A stretch of 64,000 nucleotides of DNA from Rhizobium aethiopicum (GCF_900094625.1 NZ_FMAJ01000001.1:62001-126000); one strand, 5' to 3'; positions 1 to 12,558 are shown, numbered from the stretch's first letter. Numbers and translations: made by a program. The notes: a model not told the origin generated them from the sequence alone.

Positions 1-320
1 TCGGCCTTGCCGTCCAGCAGGATCGGCTGGCCGATCCTGACGTTGCTCGCTTCACCATCCTGGCCTGATATAACCGGATCGAAGTCGACCGCGCCGACAT
101 CGCCCTCCGGCGTGTTGTCGAGGTCGGCCTGGAGAAGCTTGTTCAAACGGTCGGAAAAGAAGACTGAGTAGGGCGAGGGCGCCTCGGCGTCGCTCCTGTC
201 GGTGTCGTAGCTGTAAAGCGCCTTGAGCAGCGCCTTCGGTGTCTTGTAGGTCTCGGCCAAGGCGGGCAGAGCCGCGAACGCCGAGATGGCAAGGGCGAGG
301 ATGACAGTGGGCAGGCGCAT
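1..320 (-). CDS. DUF3828-like secreted protein, 5' part only
   Basis: The reading frame starts at ATG 320-318 with a GAGGAG ribosome site just upstream and runs off the left edge, so only about 106 residues are visible. Residues 1-22 form a signal peptide (MRLPTVILALAISAFAALPA, then LA) with likely cleavage before ETYKTPKALL. The mature part (ALLKALYSYD, then SPYSVFFSDRLNKLLQADL and VDFDPVISGQD) resembles DUF3828 proteins, small periplasmic proteins of unknown function. It may share orientation with the RTX genes upstream, but a strong terminator separates them, so it is probably transcribed on its own. The family call rests on recall of the pattern and is moderate; the secreted nature is clear. 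Confidence 0.7.
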   Translation of the reverse strand, partial: MRLPTVILALAISAFAALPALAETYKTPKALLKALYSYDTDRSDAEAPSPYSVFFSDRLNKLLQADLDNTPEGDVGAVDFDPVISGQDGEASNVRIGQPILLDGKA

Positions 321-442
321 GCAGACTCTCCTCGGATAAGCAGGGAATCATAGCCGAAACAAGCGTCGAGGTGGAGCGGCATTTTATGCGGTGGCCGACG
401 TAGCTGCCGGCCCCGCCATCTCCCGCGGGTCCTCTAGGCGTC

Positions 443-491
443 GCCAAAAAATTGCCGCCGGTGGGCTTGCAAGACCGCAAGCCCACCGGCG
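443..491 (-). terminator. Rho-independent terminator of the first RTX gene
   Basis: Bases 456-470 and 477-491 form a perfect 15-bp stem with a 6-base loop. Reading on the minus strand, the stem is followed by GCAATTTTTTG, a six-T run at 445-450. It sits about 50 bases past the stop of the minus-strand RTX gene. Confidence 0.85.
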
Positions 492-542
492 CTGAAGATC
501 GATCATGACGCATCTCGGCGTCCGTCAGCAGTGCTGCCGCGA

Positions 543-3500
543 CTAGATCAGAGTGTCATGCAGCAGACTAGAAGACGACAGCTCGAACACGTCCTTCACG
601 GCAAGGGTGAAGTCGCGGCTGGTGGTGTTTCCGGCCGCGTCATAGGCCTCGGCGGTGAAGGTCAGGCTGTGGGTGCTTTCGTAGTCGATCGCAGCCTTGG
701 TCTGGATCTTGTTGCCGACGAGCTTGAAGATGCCGTCGGCATCATCCGTCAGCCGCCACTTCACCGTGCCGCCTTCCGGATCGACGGCGGAGAGAAGGCC
801 GACCGAGGTGCCGATCGCGACATTCTCGGAGATCGAACTGCGCGAGAAGGAGAGCTTGATCGGCGCCTGGTCGACCGGGGCTTCGTTGACGTCGAGCACG
901 TTGATCGTGATGTCCTTTTCGACCGTGACCTTACCGTCGGAGACGGCCACCTTGATCGTGTGCGACTTGGCCGTCTCATAATCCAGCGCCTTCGAGGTGA
1001 CGATGCGATTGCCCTTCAGCCGGAAGTGATCATCGGCACCCTCGAGCAACGTGTAGGTGAGGGTGTCGCCGTCGGCGTCCTTGGCGCTGAGCAGACCGAC
1101 CGTGGTCCAGATCGGCGTGTCCTCGGAGAGGGCGGTTTTCGACAGCTGGATATTGGTCGGGGCGGAATTGTTGGGTTTAAAGGTCTCCGTGGCGAAATCA
1201 TAGACGCCATCGGCAAACCGTGCGAATTCGACGTCTGTCAGCGTATCCGTCCCGTCCTCGGCGCTCGTCAGGATGTGATCGCCATTGTCCAGAGCGAGGG
1301 AATAGGTGGCGAAATTGCCGGAGAAGACGGCAGTGTCGTCTCCTGCGCTGCCGTCGAAAATGTCGTTGCCGCCAGTGCCTGTAAAGACGTCATTGCCGCC
1401 ACCGGTCTTGACGTCGATGCCGAAAACGGTGCCGCTGATGGAGGCCGAGCGGTTTGCCAGTTCGTCTGATAGATCCGCATGGGCCGAGTCAGCCAATCTC
1501 AAGGATATGACCTCGCCCTCAGAGGCTGTTCCATTGGAAACGACGATCTGCTCGAAATCTTCGAACTGAGCGGCGGAACCTACAGCATAGGCTCCCAGCG
1601 TAGCCAGGATTTCGAAATTCTTGACCGTAAGCCCGACAAGGATGCCGGATTGCAGCGTATCGATGTCGGCGCCGCCGTCGATCGTTCCTGAGGAGGTAAA
1701 GCTGGCTCCGGTGATGTTCACCGTATCGTCGCCGCTGCCCGCGTCAATATCGAAGACTTCAACGTGGGTGCGCAAGTCGCCATCGGTTATGGTATCGTCG
1801 CCTGTGCCGCTTTTGATGATGTCGTTGCCGGCAGCGGCATAGATCCAGTCGTTGCCAGCGCCACTGTCAAAGACGTCGTTGCCATCGGTGCCTTGAAGGT
1901 CGTCGTTCCCGCTGCCGGTCTTGACGTCGATGCTGGACCCGTTGCCAACGATGTAGGCCGAGCGGCTTCCCAACTCGTCGGAAAGATCGGCATGCGCACT
2001 ATCCGTCAGTACCAAATTGACGCGATAGTCTTCATGGCCTGGTTCATTGTCGACGACGATCCTCTCAAAGCTCTCGAATTGCGCTGCAGTACCAACCACG
2101 TTGGCTAGACGCGTTTCAAGGATTTCGAAGTTTTGGATCATTATGCCAGCAAGGTTATAGGCCTGCAGCGTGTCGGTGCCGGCGCCGCCGTCGACTATTC
2201 CTGAATTCTCGAAATCGTTAGCATTGGCCAAAGTTACGGTATCATTGCCGTCGCCCGCGTCGATATTAAAGACTTCCGTGTCGGCGTAAAAGTCATTGCC
2301 ATCCACTATCGCATCATCGCCTGCGCCGCCCGTGATGACGTCGTTGCCGATATCGTCATAGATTTTGTCGTTGCCTTCGCCACCAATCAACATGTCATTG
2401 CCGGCATGGCCGTAGATCGTATCGTTGCCGGCGTTGCCGTCAAAAATGTCGTCGCCGTCGGTCCCAGTCAGTTGGTCGTCGCCGCTGCCGGTCGCGACGT
2501 CGATGCCAGATGCGGTTCCCGTGATGTAGACCTCCCGGGTCGCCAGCTCGTCGGAGAGATCGACATGAACACTGTCCGTCAAAGTCAAGGAGATGTGGTA
2601 GGCCGGATCGTCATAGGTGACGATCCTGTCAAAGCTTTCGAACTGGGCAGCCGAACCCGCAACGTCGCCCCCCTGCGTTTCAAGGGTCTCGAAATTCTGG
2701 ATCGTCAGACCGGTCAGATTGTAGGCTTGCAATATGTCGTCGTCGGCGCCGCCGTCGATTGTTCCGGTGTCCTGCGCAGCGTAACCATTGTCCAGAGTCA
2801 CGATGTCATTGCCGTCGCCCGCATCGATAGCGAAGACTTCGGTGTCGGTGTAAAAATAATCGCCGTCGAGGATCGTGTCGTTGCCCGCTCCGCCCTCGAT
2901 GACGTCGTTCCCGACGGCGCCGTAGACTCGGTCGTTACCTTCGCCGCCGATTAACTGGTCATTTCCGGCATTGCCACGGAACGTGTCGTCGCCGGCGCCG
3001 CCGTCAAAAATGTCGTTACCATCGGTGCCATCGAACCGGTCGTCACCGCCTCCGGTGGCTACGTCGATGCCGGAGGCCGTGCCGTTGATGTGGACCCGGC
3101 GGACTCCCAGTTCATCGGAGAGGTCCGCATGAGCGCCATCCGTCAACGTCAACTCGATGATAAAATCGTCGTAGGCCGGATTGTCGCGGACAACGATTTT
3201 GTCGAAGCTTTCGAATTGCGCTGCTGATCCGGCAAGCGCTAATCCCGCTTCGAGGATTTCAACGTTCTGAATCGTAAGATTGGCAAGTTTGGTCCAGGGG
3301 GAGAGCGTATCGGTCCCTTCGCCACCATTGATCGTGCCTGTCAGCGTTCCGTCGTTCGACCCCAGAATTATCTTGTCGTAACCTTCCCCAGCGTCGATCG
3401 CCGTTGCCGGTATGGTGGTGGAATAGTAGTAATCGGTTATCGTGTCGTTGCCAGCGCCGCCGTTGATTGTGTCGTTGCCGGTGCCGCCGTCGAGCGTGTC

Positions 3501-3833
3501 GTTGCCGTCGCCGCCATTGATCGTATCATTACCGGTGTCGCCGAAGATCGTGTCCTCGCCGGCACCGCCGCTCAGCGTGTCTGTGCCGCCGCCACCCGAT
3601 ATAGTGTCGTTGCCAGTCCCCGTTGTGATCGCATTGTCGCCGTTCGATCCCGTCACGTTTGCGGAGACCGAGCCGAGTTCATCCGCGAGGTTTGCCGTGC
3701 CGCTACCTGAGACGACGAGAGTGACCGCATCGAGAGGGTTTTCAGCGGAATAGCGGATGACGTCGTACGCTTCGAACTGAGCGCCGCTCTTGGTGATCGA
3801 TGCACCGTTCGTGTCCAGAATATTCAAGGCCAT
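543..3833 (-). CDS. Large RTX calcium-binding / cadherin-like secreted protein (copy 1)
   Basis: This 1,096-residue acidic protein is built of glycine-rich RTX nonapeptides (GGxGxDxxx type), so it should bind calcium outside the cell. Five segments containing a DELG/DELA box (for example HADLSDELGVRR) alternate with RTX runs and with a strand-like segment of the type LTIQNFEILET. An RTX-associated segment (TAVFSGNFATYSLAL, then TDVEFARFADGVYD) precedes two cadherin-like domains over about the last 215 residues (APTNIQLSKTALSED and IKLSFSRSSISEN). No N-terminal signal peptide is present, which fits type I (PrsDE-like) export through the C-terminus; no exporter genes lie nearby. The start ATG at 3833 is chosen because the product begins MALNILDTNGA, like its neighbour, and GGAAG precedes it; an in-frame start 18 codons upstream is unlikely. 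An adhesion or biofilm-matrix role is inferred. Confidence 0.88.
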   Translation of the reverse strand: MALNILDTNGASITKSGAQFEAYDVIRYSAENPLDAVTLVVSGSGTANLADELGSVSANVTGSNGDNAITTGTGNDTISGGGGTDTLSGGAGEDTIFGDTGNDTINGGDGNDTLDGGTGNDTINGGAGNDTITDYYYSTTIPATAIDAGEGYDKIILGSNDGTLTGTINGGEGTDTLSPWTKLANLTIQNVEILEAGLALAGSAAQFESFDKIVVRDNPAYDDFIIELTLTDGAHADLSDELGVRRVHINGTASGIDVATGGGDDRFDGTDGNDIFDGGAGDDTFRGNAGNDQLIGGEGNDRVYGAVGNDVIEGGAGNDTILDGDYFYTDTEVFAIDAGDGNDIVTLDNGYAAQDTGTIDGGADDDILQAYNLTGLTIQNFETLETQGGDVAGSAAQFESFDRIVTYDDPAYHISLTLTDSVHVDLSDELATREVYITGTASGIDVATGSGDDQLTGTDGDDIFDGNAGNDTIYGHAGNDMLIGGEGNDKIYDDIGNDVITGGAGDDAIVDGNDFYADTEVFNIDAGDGNDTVTLANANDFENSGIVDGGAGTDTLQAYNLAGIMIQNFEILETRLANVVGTAAQFESFERIVVDNEPGHEDYRVNLVLTDSAHADLSDELGSRSAYIVGNGSSIDVKTGSGNDDLQGTDGNDVFDSGAGNDWIYAAAGNDIIKSGTGDDTITDGDLRTHVEVFDIDAGSGDDTVNITGASFTSSGTIDGGADIDTLQSGILVGLTVKNFEILATLGAYAVGSAAQFEDFEQIVVSNGTASEGEVISLRLADSAHADLSDELANRSASISGTVFGIDVKTGGGNDVFTGTGGNDIFDGSAGDDTAVFSGNFATYSLALDNGDHILTSAEDGTDTLTDVEFARFADGVYDFATETFKPNNSAPTNIQLSKTALSEDTPIWTTVGLLSAKDADGDTLTYTLLEGADDHFRLKGNRIVTSKALDYETAKSHTIKVAVSDGKVTVEKDITINVLDVNEAPVDQAPIKLSFSRSSISENVAIGTSVGLLSAVDPEGGTVKWRLTDDADGIFKLVGNKIQTKAAIDYESTHSLTFTAEAYDAAGNTTSRDFTLAVKDVFELSSSSLLHDTLI

Positions 3834-4004
3834 CTTTAGACTTCCAATAGATGTGTGGTACCGAAACAGAAAAATCCCCGCTTTCACGGGTTTCGCGAAT
3901 CCAACCTTCAGATATCTATCCCTTTGCTACATGAGCTTGCGGCAAGGGCTTCAATATCCTCCGAATGCCGCCACAGGGCGACAATCCACGGCGAAGGTCC
4001 GACC

Positions 4005-4034
4005 GATGGGACTTGTAAGGCTGCAAGCCCCATC
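4005..4034 (-). terminator. Hairpin after the second RTX gene, possible terminator
   Basis: GATGGGACTTG (4005-4015) pairs with CAAGCCCCATC (4024-4034) with one mismatch and an 8-base loop, 16 bases past the stop of the upstream RTX gene. No T-run follows on the minus strand, so this could be a Rho-assisted terminator, an RNA-stabilising stem or a remnant of the stronger terminator found after copy 1. Partial read-through into copy 1 is possible. Confidence 0.45.
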
Positions 4035-4050
4035 CTTCCATGGTTAGCGG

Positions 4051-7000
4051 CTAGATCAGCGCCTCATGCAGCAGACTAGAAGACGACAGCTCGAACACGT
4101 CCTTCACGGCAAGGGTGAAGTCGCGGCTGGTGGTGTTTCCGGCGGCGTCATAGGCCTCGGCGGTAAAGGTCAGGCTGTGGGTGCTTTCGTAGTCGATCGC
4201 AGCCTTGGTCTGGATCTTGTTGCCGACGAGCTTGAAGATGCCGTCGGCATCATCCGTCAGCCGCCACTTCACCGGGCCGCCTTCCGGATCGACGGCGGAG
4301 AGAAGGCCGACCGAGGTGCCGATCGCGACGTTCTCGGAGATCGAGCTGCGCGAGAAGGAGAGCTTGATCGGCGCCTGGTTGAGCGGTGCCTCGTTGACGT
4401 CGAGAACGTTGATCGTGATGTCCTTTTCGACCGTTACCTTGCCGTCGGAGACGGCCACCTTGATCGTGTGAGACTTGGCCGTCTCGTAATCCAGCGCCTT
4501 CGAGGTGACGATGCGGTTGCCCTTCAGTCGGAAGTGATCTCCCGCGCCGTCGAGCAGCGTGTAGGTGAGGGGATCGCCGTCAGCATCCTTGGCGCTGAGC
4601 AGACCGACCGTGGTCCAGATCGGCGTGTCCTCGGAGAGGACGGTTTTCGAGAGCTGGATATTGGTCGGGGCGGAATTGGCGTCGGGTGTGAAGCTTCCCT
4701 TGGCCAGATCGTAGATGCCATCGGCAAAACGCGCGAATTCCATACTATTCAGCGTGTCCGTCCCTTCCTTCGCGCTCGTCAGGATATGATTTCCATTGTC
4801 GATCGCGAACGAGTAGTTGGCGAAATTGCCGGAGAAGACCGCCGTGTCGATGCCCGCGCCGCCAAGCAGCACGTCATTGCCGGCGCCGCCCTCGAATCTG
4901 TCGTTACCCTCAGTCCCGAAGAAGTAATCGTCGCCGCCGCCGGTCTTGACGTCGATGCCGAAGGCGGTGCCGAAGATGTGGACGTGGCGGTTTGCCAACT
5001 CATCGGAGAGATCGGCACGGGCGCTGTCCGTCAGCGTCAGTGCAAGCACATCATTCTCGTAGCCCGGCTCGTCGTATATGACGATCTTGTCGAAGCTTTC
5101 GAACTGGGCGGCCGAAGCAAGAACCTCGGCTCCGGCCGTTTCAAGGACTTCGACGTTCTTGATCGTCAGGCCCGCAAGACCGATGAATTCCATGCCCGGA
5201 GCCAAAGTCGGCTCGATGACGCGCAACGTGTCCGTACCGGCTCCGCCGTCGACTGTTCCGGAAAGTGCGGAAGAGTGTGACTGCAGGTTGATGGCATCGT
5301 TACCATCGCCGGCGTCAATATCGAAGGCTTCAGGGGCGGTGGAAACATTATCGCCATCGGTGATCGTGTCGTCGCCCGTTCCACCCCTGATGACGTCATC
5401 GCCGGCCTTGCCATTGATGATGTCGTTGCCCCCATTGCCGTGGAAAACGTCGTTGCCGTCCGTGCCCGTAAAGTCGTCGTTGCCGCCGCCGGTCTTGACG
5501 TCAATGCCGGAGACATAACCGGTTATGAAAGCCCCGCGATCTCCCAATTCGTCGGAAAGATCGAGGTGGGCGCTGTCGGTCAATGCCAATGAGGGGCTAT
5601 AATCGTCGGCCGGATTGTCCGAGTAGACGATCTTATCAAAGCTTTCGAACTGCGCGCTCGAACCGGCAACCAACCATCCCGCCGTTTTAAGGACTTCGAT
5701 GTTGTCGATCGTCAGGCCCCTGAGCGAGGAGGCTTGCAGAGTATCAATCCCAGCACCTCCATCGATTGTTCCGGAAACCTGTGGAGTGAACGTCTCCACG
5801 GTTATGGCATCGTCGCCGTCGCCTGCATCGATGTCGAAGACTTCCGGGAGAAAGCCGCCAAATCCACCATCGGTGATTGTATCGTTGCCGTCGCCGCCGA
5901 TCAATTTGTCGTTGCCGCCATTTCCAATGATCGTGTCATTGCCGGCGCCGGCGTCGAAAATGTCGTGGCCGTCGGTTCCCGTGAATTGATCGTCGCCGCC
6001 GGCGGTCTTGACGTCAATGCCGGAAACGGTGCCGCGGATGCTGGCCGCGCCGTTTCCCAGTTCGTCGGAAAGATCGAGATGGGCGCTGTCCGTCAATGAC
6101 AATGCGGCGGGAAGGTTCTCGCTCGGATCGTTCGAGTAGACGATCTTGTCGAAGCTTTCGAACTGCGCTGCCGAACCTGACACCAACGATCCCGCCGTTT
6201 CAAGGATTTCGATGTTCTTGATCGTCAGGCCGCTTAGCCAGGGCGCTCGCAGAGTATCAATCCCGGCGCCGCCATCGATTGTTCCGGAGAGCGCCGGGGT
6301 CTGCAAGGTAATGACATCGTCGCCGTCGCCCGCGTCGATGTCAAAGACTTCAGGGGAAAAGCCGAATGAATCACCATCAAAGATGATGTCGTTGCCCGCT
6401 CCAGCCCTGATGACGTCATTGCCGGCATCGCCGAAGATTTCGTCGTCGCCCTTGCCAGCGTCCAACCTGTCATCGCCGGTATTACCGTTGATGTAGTCGT
6501 TGCCATCGCCCGTGTCGATAATGTCGTTGGCGGCGGTGCCGATCACGTTGTCCTGAGTGCTTCCGGTCGTGAGGTCGATACCGGATACGTCGTTGTTGCC
6601 AGAGATGTAGTTTCGGTCGCCTGCCAGCTCGTCGGAGAGATCGAGATGGGCTCCGTCCGTCAAGACCAAGTTAACGGAAGAATCGGAGCTCGAACCGGTG
6701 ATCTTGTCGAAGTATTCGAGCTGCGCGGTCGATGCGAAAGTTGCGAATACCCCAGTTTGGAGGATCTCGACGTTTTTGATCGTCAGGTCGTTCAGATTTG
6801 TGGCTTCCAGCGTGTCGTTGCCATCGCCGCCATCGACTGTTCCTGATATCTGGAGGAAAGTGTCGTTGAACAAAATCAATTTGTCGTTGCCATCGCCGGC
6901 ATCTATATTGAAGGTTTCAGCGACATCGGAAAAATAATCTCCGTCGCTAATCGCGTCATCACCCGCGCCGCCCTTGATGACGTCGTTGCCGACGCCGCCG

Positions 7001-7344
7001 TAAATCTTGTCATTGCCATCGCCGCCATTGAGCAAGTCGTTGCCGGCTTCGCCATTGAGCAAGTCGTTGCCGGCGCCGCCGCTCAGCGTGTCTGCGCCAC
7101 CACCACTCACTATGGTGTCGTCGCCGGCGCCCGTCGTGATCGTATTGGGGCCGCTCGAGCCCCTGACGCTCGCGGAAACCGAGCCCAACTCGTCGGCGAG
7201 GTCTGCCACGCTGGAATCTGAGACGGTGAGGGCGACGGCGGAGAGAGGATTCGCGGCGGAGTAGCGGATAACGTCGTAAGCTTCGAACTCAGCGCCGGTC
7301 TTGGTAACTGTGGCGCCGTTCGTGTCGAGAATGTGCAAGGCCAT
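4051..7344 (-). CDS. Large RTX calcium-binding / cadherin-like secreted protein (copy 2)
   Basis: This 1,097-residue protein is the upstream tandem paralogue of the gene ending at 543. It has the same plan: an N-terminal MALHILDTNGATVTKTGAEF, five DELG/DELA-box segments (such as HLDLSDELGNGAAS) alternating with RTX nonapeptide runs, a FSGNFANYSFAIDN segment, and two C-terminal cadherin-like domains. The last ~200 residues are almost identical to copy 1, differing at a few positions (HEALI versus HDTLI at the very end), while the repeat region is clearly diverged. The start is taken at ATG 7344 by analogy with copy 1; a TTG two codons upstream is possible. Type I export and calcium-dependent folding are expected from the family; the surface role is inferred. 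An AT-rich 400-bp leader precedes it. Confidence 0.88.
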   Translation of the reverse strand: MALHILDTNGATVTKTGAEFEAYDVIRYSAANPLSAVALTVSDSSVADLADELGSVSASVRGSSGPNTITTGAGDDTIVSGGGADTLSGGAGNDLLNGEAGNDLLNGGDGNDKIYGGVGNDVIKGGAGDDAISDGDYFSDVAETFNIDAGDGNDKLILFNDTFLQISGTVDGGDGNDTLEATNLNDLTIKNVEILQTGVFATFASTAQLEYFDKITGSSSDSSVNLVLTDGAHLDLSDELAGDRNYISGNNDVSGIDLTTGSTQDNVIGTAANDIIDTGDGNDYINGNTGDDRLDAGKGDDEIFGDAGNDVIRAGAGNDIIFDGDSFGFSPEVFDIDAGDGDDVITLQTPALSGTIDGGAGIDTLRAPWLSGLTIKNIEILETAGSLVSGSAAQFESFDKIVYSNDPSENLPAALSLTDSAHLDLSDELGNGAASIRGTVSGIDVKTAGGDDQFTGTDGHDIFDAGAGNDTIIGNGGNDKLIGGDGNDTITDGGFGGFLPEVFDIDAGDGDDAITVETFTPQVSGTIDGGAGIDTLQASSLRGLTIDNIEVLKTAGWLVAGSSAQFESFDKIVYSDNPADDYSPSLALTDSAHLDLSDELGDRGAFITGYVSGIDVKTGGGNDDFTGTDGNDVFHGNGGNDIINGKAGDDVIRGGTGDDTITDGDNVSTAPEAFDIDAGDGNDAINLQSHSSALSGTVDGGAGTDTLRVIEPTLAPGMEFIGLAGLTIKNVEVLETAGAEVLASAAQFESFDKIVIYDEPGYENDVLALTLTDSARADLSDELANRHVHIFGTAFGIDVKTGGGDDYFFGTEGNDRFEGGAGNDVLLGGAGIDTAVFSGNFANYSFAIDNGNHILTSAKEGTDTLNSMEFARFADGIYDLAKGSFTPDANSAPTNIQLSKTVLSEDTPIWTTVGLLSAKDADGDPLTYTLLDGAGDHFRLKGNRIVTSKALDYETAKSHTIKVAVSDGKVTVEKDITINVLDVNEAPLNQAPIKLSFSRSSISENVAIGTSVGLLSAVDPEGGPVKWRLTDDADGIFKLVGNKIQTKAAIDYESTHSLTFTAEAYDAAGNTTSRDFTLAVKDVFELSSSSLLHEALI

Positions 7345-7751
7345 ATTCAAACTTTCAAAAGATGCGTTGCATTCAAAACCAGATTCCCCAGAAGAACGGC
7401 GGCCGCTGCTCTAGGGAACAACAACCAATTGGGGAATATTTCCTATCTATGTCGGTATTAACAGCTTTTTCAATGCAGAATTGTGACTTTTAAAGGATTT
7501 TTAAGGACGACGAATTCGGTTGCCGGAATGCGGAGCGGGAAATGCCCTTCCCGAAAACCGTTCTATATTTTTCGACTGTATGTTTTCGGATCAGCAGACA
7601 GACTGCTCGCAGTATAAGGCAACGAAAATCATCTTCCGGGTAAGATTATCTGCCGTTATCGCCGAGCCCGGCCGTCGGCGTTGTTTGTCCTTGGGTGGTG
7701 ACAAGCTTTGGCTTGTTTTTGACGGAGGCCGCCGCTCCGGAGCGAAAGGTT
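7345..7751. other. AT-rich intergenic region upstream of the RTX pair
   Basis: No convincing gene is seen here. Bases 7400-7510 are clearly more AT-rich than the surroundings and probably hold the RTX promoter on the minus strand. An inverted repeat, ATTCCCC at 7383-7389 and GGGGAAT at 7431-7437, encloses part of the leader, and CCAATTGG at 7426-7433 is palindromic. No regulator could be assigned. Confidence 0.5.
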
Positions 7752-8138
7752 TCATGCGAGCTTGATGAGACCCGCCGCGGTAGGGGTAAAACCGCAGGCG
7801 CGGTAGAGGCCGGTCAGGTGCGGCTCGAAATCGACATGCAGCCACTCGGCGCCGCGCTCGCGGGCAATCCGCGTGGCTTCCCTGACCAACTGCGTGGCGA
7901 TGCCCTGCCGGCGCATGTCCGGGCGAACGCAGGTGTCGAGGAGGAAGGCATGAATGCCGCCGTCCCAGGCGACATTGACGAAGCCAACGAGCCGGTCGTC
8001 GTGATAGGCGCCGATATGGGCGAGGCTGCGGGAGAGGACGGCGGCGAAATCGCGGCTGTGCGGACTGCCCCAGGCGGCGGAAAAGAGGGCGTTCAGTTCG
8101 CCGGCGGCGGGGAAGGGGTCGGTGCGTAGTTCCAGCAT
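7752..8138 (-). CDS. GNAT-family N-acetyltransferase
   Basis: The 128-residue product has the single-domain GNAT fold, which transfers an acetyl group from acetyl-CoA to an unknown amine. The acetyl-CoA pyrophosphate loop is visible around residues 75-90 as CVRPDMRRQGIATQLV, with the R/Q-x-x-G-x-A pattern. The C-terminal LYRACGFTPT is the usual GNAT motif B ending (a Y followed by a GF turn). The length is short but normal for the family. It lies downstream of uvrB on the same strand, 186 bases away, and is probably independent of it. The substrate cannot be predicted. Confidence 0.85.
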   Translation of the reverse strand: MLELRTDPFPAAGELNALFSAAWGSPHSRDFAAVLSRSLAHIGAYHDDRLVGFVNVAWDGGIHAFLLDTCVRPDMRRQGIATQLVREATRIARERGAEWLHVDFEPHLTGLYRACGFTPTAAGLIKLA

Positions 8139-8324
8139 GGGCGGTTCCTCCGTTCAGCGGGCTTGAAGGATGGAATGGCAGCGCAGGCACATACCGCGAC
8201 GGCGAAGAGAAAATCCCGTCGAAGGAGAATTGATGCCACGTTGCTTGGCTACGTCGACCGGCCGATGGGCGGTGACGAGCTCCGTCCGTTCCGCGTGCCC
8301 GGCGGATCGCCAGCGGCTCGCCGG

Positions 8325-11312
<2,988 letters not shown>

Positions 11313-11577
11313 GGCGCGAATATGGAGAGAGTCAGCGCGAAAGGGAAGAGGGGAAGAGTACAAAAGGGAAACGAATGAATCGTTCGGATTGGCTCAACAA
11401 TTGCCCCGGCACCGGGTCGCAAGGCCGGCGCACCGCCCCCGCCCTTCAAGGCCTCTGCGCGGCGCATTCAGGGTGAGGCCCTCTTGGGCGCGGGGGCCCC
11501 ACCGGCCGTCCGCGGGACCCGCACTGGAACCGTGATTGGCCTTTAGCAGTTAGTCAGATACCCTTTCAGCTTCAGGT

Positions 11578-11883
11578 GTGACTACCATTATCGACCATTC
11601 CGCGTTCTGGAAGAAACCGATCTCGATCGATCTTGATACTGGCGAACGGCTGGTTCTCCGCTCACCGCAGGATGCACTTTACGCACTCATTTCCGACTGG
11701 CCGGTCAATGGCGGCGTCCATCAGCAGAGGGCGATCGATTTCTGCCGGGCTTGGCTTGCCGGGCGTATGCCGGCTGAAACGGTGCGGCAGGCCTTCATCC
11801 TCGCGGCCTTGGAGGCGGGGGTGGCGATCGACGAAAATGATGGGAATGGGGGGGCAAACTCCTCTTCAGATCGTCCGGTATAG
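11578..11883 (+). CDS. DUF982 domain protein
   Basis: This 101-residue soluble protein starts at GTG 11578 and matches the small DUF982 family, which is expanded in Rhizobium and has no known function. The pattern is an N-terminal strand pair (PISIDLDTGERLVLRSPQDAL) followed by helices with WPVNGGVHQQRAIDFCRAW, typical of the family. The last ~15 residues are Gly/Asn/Ser rich and disordered. There is no good Shine-Dalgarno sequence before the GTG, so the exact start is uncertain. It is divergent from uvrB. Confidence 0.75.
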   Translation: MTTIIDHSAFWKKPISIDLDTGERLVLRSPQDALYALISDWPVNGGVHQQRAIDFCRAWLAGRMPAETVRQAFILAALEAGVAIDENDGNGGANSSSDRPV

Positions 11884-12009
11884 ATGGAGTGGCGCGGTCA
11901 CATGCGCGGTGTCGACAATGTCTATTTTCATGTATTGCAAATATTGTTCCCGTTGTGTTTGTAGGAATTCGCAGCGTTGGTCGCGGCGATTCTTTGGAGA
12001 TTCATCTTA

Positions 12010-12399
12010 ATGAGAATAAAAGTGCTTGCTTGTGCTGCCCTGCTGATGCTGGCGGGCTGCAACGCCCCCGTTTCGCAATCCGTTGCAGATTCCCAGCGTC
12101 CTCCCTCCAGTGACATCAGGCAGAACTTCATCGATATCGTATTCAAGAGAAGTTATAGACACGAAGCGGGCGAAGTCGTCTGGGCTCGGATTTCAAGCGT
12201 GGTGCTGCTCGAGCCCGAGAAGAAGATCTATGCTTATTGTGTGCGGGTGGTGCCCAAGCGCAGCTGGGGCGACTGGGCCTATCTCGGCGTTTCCTTTACG
12301 GAAGCCCAAATCCTCGGCGCAACGGCGAATGACTATCGTTGCAAGGACAAGCGGCTGCGCTACTACCCGTTTCCTGAGCTGACCGGCATGAAGACCTGA
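12010..12399 (+). CDS. Small lipoprotein, parent of the adjacent pseudogene
   Basis: A 129-residue protein with a lipoprotein signal (MRIKVLACAALLMLAGC): the lipobox LAGC ends at Cys17, so it should be acylated and anchored in a membrane. The mature part (residues 18-129) has two later cysteines and a region SVVLLEPEKKIYAYCVRV. I do not recognise the family beyond a rhizobial lipoprotein. The start ATG 12010 has a GGAGA ribosome site 8 bases upstream. A second, broken copy follows at 12559-12936, so this is the intact member of a tandem duplication. Confidence 0.75.
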   Translation: MRIKVLACAALLMLAGCNAPVSQSVADSQRPPSSDIRQNFIDIVFKRSYRHEAGEVVWARISSVVLLEPEKKIYAYCVRVVPKRSWGDWAYLGVSFTEAQILGATANDYRCKDKRLRYYPFPELTGMKT

Positions 12400-12558
12400 C
12401 GCAGGACAAGGGCTTCGGCCGCGTCGCCGTTCAAGCGCTCGTTGAGCCGCGGCTCGCATCTGCGCGGCCTGAGAGGGGGGAGCCGCGAAGCACAGGCTTA
12501 CAGCCACCAGCTTCTTTAAATCCCATTTGTCGGCCTTTGGCAAAGCGAGATCAACTGA

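Noticed and set aside
4066..5280. Open frames on the plus strand within the second RTX gene
   Set aside because: They are opposite the RTX repeats; similar frames occur opposite copy 1, reflecting the repeated codon pattern and not genes.
543..7344. Regular DNA repeats with CRISPR-like appearance
   Set aside because: The repeats are in-frame codons for RTX nonapeptides (GGxGxDxxx) within two large proteins, with variable spacing and no spacer-repeat regularity.
11313..11577. Possible SOS (LexA) box upstream of uvrB
   Set aside because: GTTC and GAAC occur singly, but no pair with the seven-base spacing of the alphaproteobacterial box was found.
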